Assembly (NCBI GenBank): GCA_948146395.1
Contig: OX411558.1
Span: forward strand, 36,140,350-36,204,349
Length of the DNA stretch: 64,000 bases
Direction of reading: 5' to 3'
From: Fragum whitleyi
Lineage: Eukaryota > Mollusca > Bivalvia > Cardiida > Cardiidae
In this document: piece by piece, positions 30,180 to 41,147 of the stretch
Layout: each line of letters starts with the position of its first letter
Numbering within the stretch: the first letter of the stretch is position 1
Made by a program: the position numbers and the translations under genes
Notes under the pieces: model-generated
The model's database searches: none
What the model saw: the letters and a program-made list of their open reading frames with translations, nothing else
Told to the model about the DNA's origin: nothing

Positions 30180-30408
30180 TTAACCCTTTCCTGTTTTACA
30201 AAATTTTGGACCTGTCCAAATTGAAAGGTTTTGCAGACGAAAATTTAAAGTGGATTTAATCGGAAAAATAACCATTCAGTAGGGTAGAAAATAGTGTGAA
30301 AAAAGAAGAAATTGCTTGCCAGAAGCAATTTCTTCTTTTTTCACAATGTTTTATCAACCATAAAATCACAGGCACAAAAAAAGCAGGGATTAAACAGCAA
30401 AGGGTTAA
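30180..30408. mobile_element. P2 MITE (TTAA-targeted) with internal hairpin
   Basis: TTAA on both sides; ends CCCTTTCCTGTTTTACAAAA and the inverse GGGATTAAACAGCAAAGGG. The interior hairpin GAAGAAATTGCTT-gccag-AAGCAATTTCTTC is preserved in all four full copies (here, 36777, 39107, 40822). CCC ends inside TTAA again suggest a piggyBac-driven element. Confidence 0.8.
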
Positions 30409-30439
30409 ATAGAAATCTTTTGATTGAATTCCTTTACAT

Positions 30440-30980
30440 GAAATAGGATGTTTAGAGGCTTTGACCTTTATAGTCAAGACACTTTTGTTTATGAAATTAA
30501 TTTTAATTTTTACAAGTTTTCTGATGGAGTCTTTTTCACTAATCTCATGAAACAATGCCAACAGACAGACAGATGGACACACAAACAGATAGAAGAATGG
30601 ACAACTGTCCGAGGCCAATTGGTAACAAGAGCACCGCAAGTGGGTGCCAATGCTCGGCTGTTTATTATTTCTAAGGCAAATGCAAATATATGGACTTGGT
30701 ACCTTAAGAAAGGTCTTGTCCCAAGCAATGATCATGTGAAATATGAAGGCTCTTTGACCATTCAAAAGTTATGACCAAGGTTAAATTTTGTAAAGACATT
30801 TGACCTTGAAATATGACCTTGACCTTGACTGATGACCATGTGAAATATGAAGGCTCTATCACTTACCATTCAAAAGTTATGAGCAAGATTAAAGTTTGTC
30901 ACGCTAACGCCAATGCCAACATCAATGCCAATGTGTTTTCTTTGAAAACAGCCAAACTTAAAATACCCTTTGGGTGTACA
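30440..30980 (+). mobile_element. Tandem-repeat element remnants, including a short T6 element
   Basis: Positions 30555-30600 carry ACAGACAGACAGATGGACAC, the end of one element. From 30625, ACAAGAGCACCGCAAGTGGG is a typical left end, followed by two ~110-bp units (GATCATGTGAAATATGAAGG, CCATTCAAAAGTTATGACCA) and GCTAACGCCAATGCCAAC. Confidence 0.55.
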
Positions 30981-32214
30981 AAATCAAAATGACAGGTATT
31001 TTTTGAGTTAAGAGATGATTAGTATTTGTTGATTTTATTGAGTAATTATATTAAAAACTTAAACACACTGTTTGAATATGCGAAGCAAATTCATAGGTGA
31101 GTGTGATGAGGATTTAAGCTTCATACCCCCATTAATTCAACAAAAATTCTCTTAATATCCTATAATTTAATATCTTGAACCAAAAATGTAAAGATTTACC
31201 CTCAAATACATGGATTAATTTTTATGGGACTACTTTTGGAAGCATACAAAAAAGCTCCATAATTAAAATTGTTTTTATTGAGTAATGAAATCAATTTTTC
31301 AGCCAATCAGAATGCATGAATCTTGGTTAACTGAGTGAATTAAATCATTTTTGCGTACTTAATAAAAGTTTTGTATGGCTCCGGGGAGCATTTAATAGAT
31401 GCAATAAGGTAATCAATTAATCAGTATCTATCAATACTAGAGCATGGAGTCATGAATCAATCAGACAATGAGAGTTGTTAAATACTTAATTGGTGCAGAC
31501 AATTAAGGTCTTTTTATTAGAAGATGCAGCATTAATTAGGGTCTTAACGATGTTATTGCGCATCAATGCCTTAGAGTGAAAGTTGAAAACCCATTTAATG
31601 TATCAAATTGTCCAAGCATTATGTTCAGATAGACCGATGGATAGATGGACAACAACAAAACTATATCTCTTGCCTATTTACATGATAATAACTATTAATA
31701 GGCAAGAATCTTTAGTCGGCCAGCCATATTTTGATGGTTGTTTAAATCCAATTTCCATTCAATACACTGCTTATAATAATAAGAAACCGAAATACAATAT
31801 TTGGTCAAAAAGTCATAGCTGCCGAATTTGTTTCAAAAGATATTTTTTGTGACAATGAATTACCTTCAAGGTCAAATAACTAATCAATGCCTTTAAGAGA
31901 GAAAGCAATAATATATTTTTCATTTACATTTCAAAACAGTCAGTTTAAGAAAAGTTGATGAATACCAATGTAGCTACAGGTTGAGAGTTAAATTGGATCC
32001 CTACAGACAATATTTTACAGTCTCCAGGGATGTTTAAACAAAGAGGTTTCATGACTTTGACATGTATAGCAATGATTTATTGTGGGAATCACAACAATTA
32101 CTGTAATTGCACTTGTAAGAATTGCAGTTTGCATGAAAAATACTCTCCTGTGTCAGAGCTACTGATAGAGGGGAATTTTGGTTTTTCAAATTTAAATATT
32201 TCATGATTCTTTTC
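30981..32214. other. No gene seen
   Basis: AT-rich. A 40-bp hairpin lies at 31668-31710 (CTTGCCTATT...AATAGGCAAG). From 32155 a dispersed repeat begins (GATAGAGGGGAATTTTGG, compare 29515) and is interrupted by the next element. Confidence 0.4.
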
Positions 32215-32218
32215 TTAA

Positions 32219-33877
32219 GGTATTCCTAGTGTGAAGCAAGGGTAAAGAGAATGTGAAAATCATACTAAAAACGAATACTACATGTTATTCCTCTATTATA
32301 TCTGAAATTTAAATGACTTTCACCGTCTAGTTTAAAAAATATTGAAAAAATCCGTTTTCTTGAGTGGGTGGGGAAATCGGCCATAAGATTGGAACGGGGT
32401 CTATCTTAAAATGTTGACTGTGCAACTAACTGTGTGTAACCATGTGAAATATTTTATGTAATATATTTGACAGGAATGTCGTTTGTTACAAACAGATAGT
32501 TTTGAATAAATAATTTTAATCAAATAATGCATAGTTAGCCAATAGTTGAAGCCGGGAACAAAACAAGGCGCCATTTTGTAATGCATTCTTGCTGCAGACA
32601 CTTTCAAAGAAACTCCTCTTTTTCAAAAAGTATTGATGGGGCAAAGCAAATGCCTTTTTGAAAAATTACTTCAATACTTCGGGATTTCAAGCTAAAGGTA
32701 TGACAAATATTCACCGTGGAAAAATAGAGAAAATTGGCCAAGAGTTATACGCCCTTTAAACAAAATAGAACTCATTTTTAACCAAAATTACGTTTATAAC
32801 TCTCTAAACACACTCAAGTCATTACCAAATCACTAAGTAACTTGAATTTGTTAAGGCCATTGATAATCTTCGAAAAATGCTGGAAAATCAACATTGTTCT
32901 TAAATTATTACTTACATTCAATTATTCTTAATCTTAAGTGTATAGACTATAAATTGTGCCCAATTGCCTTTGAAATAATCACAAGAATCTGTGAAAAAAG
33001 TTTTTTTTTTTTTTTTTTTACAGAAAAAAAATTACAAACATTTCTATTAAAGAAAAAGACTATTGCTATTTATAGGGAAGCAATGTTTTCTCGGCATGGA
33101 TTTTACTTTCATTGTAAATTAACTCATTAACTGGAGTATGAATGAAAACTCTTCGTAAGTATGAAACCGATCGTTGCTTTGTTTACGACACTCGTTTAGT
33201 AACTGGAATATTTTGCAAATGGACATATTCAGTCCCTTTTTAGGTTGCTTGATGTCTACATCACGCCAAATAATTTGTTTTTTAATCATAATTTATTTTG
33301 GCAAAATAAAAAAAGATGTTTCTGTTGGTATAATCATTCGCCTGGTTAAAAAAATGACTGAAAAGGGACATAATCTGTAAAAAAATACATAGGCATCTTC
33401 CTTGATAATATGGGTTGCTCTTTTAATGGTTTACATTTATGAATTGAAGTTTCGTTTAAATGCCTTTACAAAAACAGGAATAATGTGTTTCGTTTATAAG
33501 CGTAAGAACTTTTCGTATTTAATTTTTCCGGTAAATCGGCTTCCGGGGGTGTGACTTCCGGCAGTCCTTTGGTTCGTACGCTTAAAGAAAGACAATTTCC
33601 TATAATTTATTTTGATGGTTTGAGGTATTTTTTGTATAGATAAACATTTGGTAACAGGACCAAAAACTCATTCAAAACAATCAAAGTAATAAAATTTAAA
33701 TATTTTGATAAATTTAATCAAATTACAATTGAATTTATATAAACGGACGTCCTTAGTTTTTAGCGGGAACGTCGATGATTATGACGTCATCTAACCTACG
33801 TGCAAAACGACGCGCTTTGATAGGCGGAAATAGCCGACATTAACCGATTTAATTCCGATCTTCACACTAGGAATACC
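32219..33877. mobile_element. TTAA-flanked TIR element (1.66 kb), no transposase
   Basis: TTAA at 32215-32218 and 33878-33881 flank the perfect 18-bp TIR GGTATTCCTAGTGTGAAG and its inverse. The element interrupts a dispersed repeat whose left part (GAATTTTGGTTTTTCAAATT) and right part (H3 hairpin, GAACCCACAACATTTG) are continuous at 29515-29660. Short frames inside show no recognisable domain. TTAA use suggests piggyBac, although the ends begin GG rather than CCC. Confidence 0.75.
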
Positions 33878-33904
33878 TTAATCTCTATGTTGTTGCTTTT
33901 CATT

Positions 33905-33945
33905 TCAATTGTCTCATCGAGATGATTCAAATGAGAACCCACAAC
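33905..33945. repeat. H3 hairpin
   Basis: CATTTCAATTGTCTCATCGA pairs with GATGATTCAAATGAG. Third copy of H3, with the conserved right flank ACCCACAACAT. Confidence 0.55.
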
Positions 33946-34189
33946 ATTTGTTTTCATCATGACATATTAAGATTTTAGACTGGCTTTGGAGGACACTGTT
34001 ATCTGGACCCGTGTCGATGTGCATTTCACTTTTTCTGCGCCCTCATGATTTGTCTTGAGATCTCTTAAAGATTTCTGGGGGCAATCAGGGAAATGCTCAT
34101 TCTCAATCAAATAACGATTTGTTTTGTTTGAATCATGGTTGTTGAAGTCTCTAGGCCATGCAAATGGGATTCAAATATTACCACTTAAA

Positions 34190-34905
34190 TATCAGCACTT
34201 GCTAGAACTTAAATCTCAGCTAACTTGCATTCATTTTGATTCCAGGACTTGTGTATACACTTTGATCTCAGAACTTGCATATACTTTAATTTCATCTCAG
34301 GACATGCAAACACTCTAAATGTTCATCACTTACATACATTTTTATCTCTGCACTTGCATACACTTTATTTTCAGCACTGATGCAAACACTTTAATCCCAG
34401 ATATTGTGTACACTTACTTTCAGCCCTTGCATATACTTTATTTCTAGCTCTTTCCACACCTTACTTTAAGCTCTTGCATACACTTTTCTTTCAGCACTTT
34501 AACACACATATACTCTGCAATTGCGTATACACGTTACTTTCAGCAATTGCATACACTTTACTTTCAGTACTTGCTTACACTTTTATCTCAGCAATTGCGT
34601 ACAATTGCATTTTATCTCACTACTTGCATAGAATTTACTTTCAGCATTTGCACACACTCTACTTTCAGCTATAGTATACACTTAATTTCAGCACTCCTAC
34701 CCACTTTACTTGCAGCACTTGCACACACTTACCTTTAAACATTTGCACACACCCAACTTCCAGTACTTGCACACACTTTGATTTTAGCACTTGCATACAC
34801 CACTTTAATTTCAGCTCTTGCATACACTTTACTTTCAGCACTTATGCAGAATTTACTTTCAGCACTTGGGCACACTTTACTTTCAGCGCTTGAACACTTT
34901 GTCAC
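34190..34905. repeat. Minisatellite, ~24-bp unit
   Basis: Degenerate repeats of CACTTGCATACACTTTACTTTCAG, unit length about 23-31 bp, roughly 25-30 units. The first units (34190-34320) are the most diverged. It opens spurious frames on both strands. Confidence 0.85.
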
Positions 34906-35904
34906 AAGCAATTTCTTCTTGTTCCACAAAATCTTCTCCCACAAAATGCATCTAGAGTTATTCACCTTGATATTACAGACTGATTTTTTGATAAGGAACA
35001 TAAGTATCAAAGAAAATGTCTTCCAGAAATATCACAAAATGAGGACGTCACAACTACAACACCAAGGAATTTTACCTCAGGTTTCTCCAAAACAGACATC
35101 TCAAAAACAGACATGCAAAAAAAAAACATTATCTTATGATAATTTCAATTAATTGTCCAAGTCCCAATCATTACGTTTAAACATCATAGTTTAGTAAGGA
35201 TTTTTTTATTTTTATTTTATTTATTTATTTATTTATCTTTTTTTTTTATGTAAAAAGGTTTTAAGGCTTATAATACTTTTTGTAAAGTCACTAAACTCAA
35301 TGGTACCTTAAAGAAGGTGATTGCCTAATACAGGTGGTAGCTTAAAAAGACAGGCAGTGACATGAACAAGATCCACTGTACTCACTGAGAGCCTGTGGAG
35401 GCACCCTAATACAAGTCTCACCTGGTAATGAAGACAGAACGACGTTAACACAGAGTAATCAGCGTCTGCACCAATAATGACAAAATGATCTGGTCAAAAA
35501 TCACGGAAAGGAATTTCATTAGTCATACTGTTCCCACGACTAAATCACCGAGGACTCGTTCTTCAACCAAATCTTAATGATATTAGTGGTGCAAAAAAAC
35601 AAATCCTCTCCCATTTGCAGTGCGACTTTGCATAATTAAGCACGTCTTGTTCAATTACTTGTGTCCATTTTAGCAAAAATTAACTCTTTTAGGAGCAGGA
35701 AACTTTTTAGGCTTGGCATATTCTGTGATTTGAATTTTGTAGTAAATGCTCTTAGCTTTCCTTATGCTAAGGGCATAATATTCCTTTTATAATAGGATAA
35801 GCCTTCACATTAGTTTGTCCCAATTTTACTAGAGAAGTTTATAAGCTTAAGATTATTTAGAATTGTGACAACTTAATTGGATCTTACAGAGATCATCAGA
35901 TGTA
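34906..35904. other. No gene seen; AT microsatellite
   Basis: (ATTT)n lies at 35203-35245. The rest has no recognisable feature. Confidence 0.4.
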
Positions 35905-36182
35905 TTGATTGATTGAATGGAGTTTAATGCCGCTTTCAACATTTTTTCAGTAATATCACTGCAGCTGGAGCACCTCACAATAGATTTCTGGTATTTCTCT
36001 CACCAGTACAACCATCACATCCTTTCCTAGCCTCCAGCGACTATCTCACATAGGTATACAAGATAATCAACGCATTGCTGAGAGACAAATAGTCGGAAAG
36101 AATTAGTGCTGCCATCGGGGATCAAACCCAGTACCTCTAGACTGAATGTCTGACGCGCTACCAACTGCGCTATGACGGCGGC
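35905..36182 (-). mobile_element. SINE family 1, full length with 13-bp target duplication
   Basis: The exact duplication ATCATCAGATGTA lies at 35892-35904 and 36183-36195. On the minus strand the head has ATAGCGCAGTTGGTAGCGCG (A box) and ACTGGGTTTGATCCCCGATG (B box). The body CTTTCCGACTATTTGTCTCT, ATACCTATGTGAGATAGTCG and GAGAGAAATACCAGAAATCT ends with GAAAGCGGCATTAAACTCCA and (AATC)n. This is the best reference copy of the family here. The tail type resembles mollusc tRNA-derived SINEs (by memory of the general form, not by search). Confidence 0.92.
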
Positions 36183-36477
36183 ATCATCAGATGTAAAGAT
36201 GGCAATATATGAAATAACCTGTACACTTAGGGATGGGAAAATACTAAGCATCTAAACCATCAATTACAAAATTACATGTGTAATGGCCAGTGTTGCTAAC
36301 AAATTATCTAGTATTGCTACAAAAAATGGGTTTTACTCCTATAACTCTGAGTTGGAAGAATCAATCAAAGTGAGTCACCCTAGGTATAACCTTACATAAT
36401 GAGCTGTTGACATGAACATGGATTGATCAAATCTTAGACTGTATGTGTCACTGAGGCTTAATTAGGACTTTTTTGTT

Positions 36478-36560
36478 GGCTCCAATGGGGTTTTTCACTA
36501 CAGCTTTAACATTTGTCAGTCAAACAATGGCGGCTGAAGCAGCTAGCAATAGATTCATAG
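36478..36560 (-). mobile_element. SINE family 1, 3' fragment
   Basis: On the minus strand GCTAGCTGCTTCAGCCGCC, ACAAATGTTAAAGCTGTAGT and AACCCCATTGGAGCC resemble the 3' part of SINE 1, diverged. Confidence 0.45.
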
Positions 36561-36776
36561 AATTAGCAGGAGATAATTCGAGCTGTTTCGAGGTAAAGAA
36601 AGTGTTAGATGAATAAGATTATTTTGGCCTCAACGTCAAGAAAGAATTGAAGACTGTTTTAAACAGTGTTCAATTCTTTTCTGAAGTTGATCCTCTGATG
36701 GTCCATTGGACTCCCATCAAAAAGTTCTGAGGATCAAGGCTATTTATTTGTGCATCTTAGACTAAACCTGCATCCC

Positions 36777-37005
36777 TTAACCCTTTGCTGTTTAATCCCT
36801 GCTTTTTACGTGCCTGTTATTTTATGATTGAGAAAACTTTGTGAAAAAAGAAGAAATTGCTTCTGACAAGCAATTTCTTCTTTTTCCACACTATTTTCTA
36901 CCCTACTGGATGGTTATTTTTCAAATTGAATCCACTTTAAATTTTCGTCTGCAAAATCTTTGAATTTGGACAGGTCCAAAATTTTGTAAAAGAGGACAGG
37001 GTTAA
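36777..37005. mobile_element. P2 MITE
   Basis: TTAA on both sides; left CCCTTTGCTGTTTAATCCCT; right TTTGTAAAAGAGGACAGGG. The internal hairpin GAAGAAATTGCTTCTGACAA is retained. Confidence 0.8.
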
Positions 37006-37388
37006 AACCCTGCATCAGGGTTATAAATTGTTTGACTACCATAGTTAAGAGGCATATACTCATGCAGGGAACCACTCTACCATTACTTGCATACACTGTG
37101 GCAAGAGGCTATACTGTGTAAAAACCTAAAAAGCCATGCAGGAAGGACAGAGCGGGTCTTGCAAAATGTAATTCTACCTAATCATTTTTCTATAGTGACG
37201 ATAATCCAATTAATTTTGACCTTTCTCACGCTGTAGACAATATATTCCATCTGTACAAAGCTTTTGCAGACAGCATTAGACTACGATCAGTCTGATCAAA
37301 GCATACACTGTTTCCTTTCTTAGTAGAATCATGTTTTAGGGAAATTTGAGCCAGAGTCACTGGTTAAAATGTCTAAAAAAAAATGTCA

Positions 37389-37636
37389 CTTGAGCCTATG
37401 CATGGCATTTCCAACAATTTAAACTGTGAGCCAAGCACAGACTTTGGCCAGCCTGTGCATGTGCACATTCTGACCAAGATCTTCACTTTTGCGCTTTGTA
37501 GAAAGACAAGGTCCAAAGGGCATCTTTAGAAAGTCAAACAAACATCTGATTATACCAAGTAGCAGTCAAGATTAATAAGTGTTAGCCCTTCATGCACATG
37601 TCAAATTGTTGGAAATGTCACACACAGGCTCAATTT
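37389..37636. mobile_element. Family S MITE
   Basis: Ends CTTGAGCCTATGCATGGCAT and TGTCACACACAGGCTCAA. The interior has GGCCAGCCTGTGCATGTGCA. Confidence 0.65.
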
Positions 37637-38823
37637 GTTTAATTCAAAATTTACATTCAGTAAAGTACCATTTTGTGACAAATGGCTCAAAAGCCAATCC
37701 TGAACAAACCCCATTTTATTACGAGTGAAAAAGTAAGCAATTGATTGAGCATTGCACAGTAGCAATATTTGCTTTTTCGCTAGAAAACCCGAAACATCAT
37801 TCTTGGGGCATAGGAAACACTCAACATACTTTAAATGGTGAATAACAACCATATTTCAAAAAGCTTCAATGTTAAGAAAAGATCCATAATTAAATTCTCA
37901 AAGATATATTGTTAAAACCAAGCCTTCTAAATACAGCTCCTAAAAGCTAAAATCCATCAATTTGATAGATGATATCATAATGGTCCTAAAGGAATTGTTA
38001 CAGAATAAAGGGACATAATTGTTAAAGGGAGGTAATTCATCATGTATCAAAACAGATACTAATAGGTTATAATTGGTAAGATAATGACGATGTTTTAGAT
38101 CTGAGAACATTTATTTGATTTATTCGAGAAGACTGGCATTATTTCTAGAACAATCTGTTAATTGAGTTTTCATGGATTTTTTTGAAGCCTGCATATTGTA
38201 GCTTTTTTTTCTCTTGACAGAAGTTAACCTTCAGCTATATTTTGCCGAGCCAACATATGGGACTAGATTACATTCAAAGGCAACTCTGAAAATATAGATT
38301 TTATATTTTTGTTAGTGCATTTATAAACCAATCAAAGATTTTCTCTGACATCTGCTTATGCCATGCATCACCCTAGCCCTCCCCCATTCTGGATTGTTTG
38401 AATTTTAATTTTAAAGGGATTGCAGACCAGCAATGATTGCCACATTGTTAATTTTAATTGACTAATATCATGTTTAATGAATTAAAAATTATTATTTGTT
38501 TGTGCTTTGATTTTGTTTCCCTCATGCACAATTATCTTGATCAATGCATAAAATTTTTAAGCTGACAACAAGGGAAATAAACACTTTCACAATTATCTTT
38601 TAAAATGTAAAGGAGTTTTATTAGCACCCTTAAAGAGCTAGTAAAAGTTCTGTAAGAAATTGTTACTAGCTCAGCATAAGAGCTTTCACATAGGCCTATA
38701 AAGGATAGTTCTTGCATTAGCTATTGAGGCCTGTTTTTTTTCTTTACAAGATAGATGTTTCTGAGTTAAGATATTTAAGAGGCCAATACTCGACCAATAT
38801 CACTGACAATAGTATATCGAATA
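37637..38823. other. No gene seen
   Basis: About 1.2 kb of AT-rich sequence without open frames, exon-like segments or repeat boundaries that I recognise. Confidence 0.4.
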
Positions 38824-38902
38824 TCGAGGGGTCAGCGTAACACTATTGTAAGTGCCTATAAATATATAGGCACTTACAATAGTGTTGTGCTGACCCCTCA
38901 AT
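38824..38902. repeat. H2-type palindrome (~79 bp)
   Basis: TCGAGGGGTCAGCGTAACAC faces GTGTTGTGCTGACCCCTCAA with the core AGTGCCTATAAATATATAGG. Stem of about 35 bp with few mismatches. Confidence 0.7.
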
Positions 38903-38980
38903 ATTACCCATACATCATCAATAATATTGTCAAATCCTTAATATTATATTGATTGTGTTTATAGCCAAGATTCAAAAGAA

Positions 38981-39460
38981 TTTGAGACTGTGCGTGAAAT
39001 TTCCAACAATTTCACACGTTGTTGTTGTCGAGGCACAAAATACTAAACAGCCGATAAGACAGCCTTACACTGCAATAAAGACATTGGATGACCTTCTGAA
39101 TACGGTTTAACCCTTTCCTGTTTTACAAAATTTTGGACCTGTCCGATTGCAAAGGTTTTGCAGACGAAAATTTAAAGTGGATTTTATTTGAAAAATAACC
39201 ATTCAGTAGATAGAAAATAGTGTGGAAAAAGAAGAAATTGCTTGTCAGAAGCAATTTCTTCTTTTTTCACAATGTTTTCTCTATCATAAAATTACAGACA
39301 CGTAAAAAGCAGGGATTAAACAGCAAAGGGTTAAGACCTTTTCTATATACAGAGTGCATAGTGAAGACTCTGGTCAGACTGTGCGGATGCACAGGCTGGC
39401 AATAAGGCATTGCTTTACGCATATTGTGAAACTGTTGGAAATGTCACACATTGGCTCATT
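38981..39460. mobile_element. Family S MITE interrupted by P2
   Basis: Left end GAGACTGTGCGTGAAATTTC; right end TGTCACACATTGGCTCA. The middle holds a complete P2 at 39107-39334, so S was present before P2. Confidence 0.7.
39107..39334. mobile_element. P2 MITE nested in S
   Basis: TTAA on both sides. Same ends as 30180-30408 (CCCTTTCCTGTTTTACAAAA / ACAGCAAAGGG) and same internal hairpin. Confidence 0.8.
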
Positions 39461-40017
39461 TAAGACCCATTCAAATCAATTCTAACTATGAGTTGCAGAA
39501 TAACGACGTTATAACAGAAAAATCCCAATTACCATCATTATTCAAAGATGGCTGTTATTTATTTCTGCCACATAGTCATTTATTTAATTTTTCGAGAAGA
39601 ATATTTGCCTCGAAGGGCTTCTGGTAGCCCAAGTATGTTGAAAACTGACTATTTCATTAATTGTGTATGAACATGCATGTCAATGAATGATTATTATCAG
39701 CTTTGAGTAAAAACATAGCTCACTGACTCATAATTTGACTGTACCATTACAATTTTAACCCATTTCCAAACAGTCATAGATTTTTAGCAGCGACTCTTTG
39801 ATTTTTTTTCCAAGACTATTGGTCATTTTTATTTTGTCAATTTTTTACCCCCTTCATTAATTCTTATTTTCAATTAATAATCAAGATGCAGAAATCTATA
39901 AGATTTCTTTTTCTTCAATTCAAACCATTTTCTCATTATTATTATCATCATATAATATTTGTTGATTGAAGTTTGTTCATGAAATGATTATCTTACATTT
40001 ACAGAATTATCCATTTT
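39461..40017. other. No gene seen
   Basis: AT-rich, nothing recognisable. Confidence 0.4.
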
Positions 40018-40081
40018 GATGGCTCAGCGCGAAACAGTTGTAACTCCCTATAAACATATAGGGAGTTACAACTGTTTCGCA
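40018..40081. repeat. H1 palindrome
   Basis: GATGGCTCAGCGCGAAACAG and AACTCCCTATAAACATATAG, with a perfect inverse GTTACAACTGTTTCGC. The outer right arm (GCTGAGCCATC) has been lost. Confidence 0.7.
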
Positions 40082-40241
40082 TTTACAGAATTATCTATTT
40101 GTCAGTTCTTTTTATTCACTCTTCTATTTTCACAAGAATTATAGACAGAATTATTTCTCATTTAATATTTCTTCTATTTTTTACAATCTCAATTATTATC
40201 ACAATTGAACTCTCCATTTACATGACACTTTATTATACAAA

Positions 40242-40705
40242 CATAAAGTGAGTACAAGTGAGAGTTTGATAAAGTGAGTACAAGTGAGAAGATAAAGTGA
40301 GTACAGGTGAGAGTTTGATAAAGTGAGTACAAGTGAGAAGATAAAGTGAGTACTAGTGAGAGTTTGATAAAGTGAGTATAAGTGAGAAGATAAAGTGAGT
40401 ACAAGTGAGAGTTTGATAAAGTGAGTACAATTGAGAAGATAAAGTGAGTACTAGTGAGAGTTTGATAAAGTGAGTACAAGTGAGAAGATAAAGTGAGTAC
40501 AGGTGAGAGTTTGATAAAGTGAGTACAAATGAGAAGATAAAGTGAGTACAAGTGAGAGTTTGATAAAGTGAGTACAAATGAGAAGATAAAGTGAGTACAA
40601 GTGAGAGTTTGATAAAGTGAGTACAAGTGAGAAGATAAAGTGAGTACAAGTGAGAGTTTGATAAAGTGAGTACATTTGAGAAACTCTCACTTGTACTCTC
40701 TTTAT
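40242..40705. repeat. 49-bp minisatellite with inverted terminal unit
   Basis: About nine alternating 23- and 26-bp half units (GATAAAGTGAGTACAAGTGA + GAA or GAGTTT). It ends with one half unit in reverse orientation, CTCTCACTTGTACTCTCTTT (40683-40702), so the last unit can fold on it. Period 49 is 1 modulo 3, so all three minus frames stay open with the same 49-residue cycle. Confidence 0.85.
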
Positions 40706-40821
40706 CTTTGCATAATAAATCTGTTTCGTTATGTGACATGTTACATTTAAAATTGATTCTAATTTTGCAGATCTCACCTTCAAACATTTTAGCATGTTTT
40801 AATGAATGAACAAATTTGAGT

Positions 40822-41051
40822 TTAACCCTTTGCTGTTTAATCCCTGCATTTTACATGTCTGTGATTTTATGATTGAGAAAACATTGTGAATAAAAGAAGA
40901 AATTGCTTCTGACAAGCAATTTCTTCATTTTCCACACTATTTTCTACCCTATTGAATGGTTATTTTTTCAAATTAAATCCACTTTAAATTTTTGTCTGCA
41001 AATATTTGAATTATGACAGGTCCAAAATTTTGTAAAACAGGAAGGGGTTAA
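40822..41051. mobile_element. P2 MITE
   Basis: TTAA on both sides; left CCCTTTGCTGTTTAATCCCT; right TTGTAAAACAGGAAGGGG; internal hairpin retained. Confidence 0.8.
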
Positions 41052-41147
41052 GCCAAAAATATTTGCACTTATACCATCTCTCCTTAGTCTGGCCACCAGA
41101 CTAGTCTTCTTTACAGTATTTTATCAAAGGGAATTAAATCATTACAG

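Noticed and set aside
30256..30765. 169-codon minus frame
   Set aside because: It crosses a P2 MITE end and two tandem-repeat element fragments; the peptide is rich in Cys/Phe/Leu runs from repeat sequence and has no domain.
34190..34905. Possible CRISPR-like array
   Set aside because: The repeats are contiguous and degenerate without unique spacers, and the DNA is eukaryotic.
34474..35152. Overlapping frames on both strands
   Set aside because: Generated by the 24-bp minisatellite; low-complexity peptides only.
40189..40795. Three overlapping minus frames of 114-145 codons
   Set aside because: All arise from the 49-bp minisatellite in three registers; not treated as genes.
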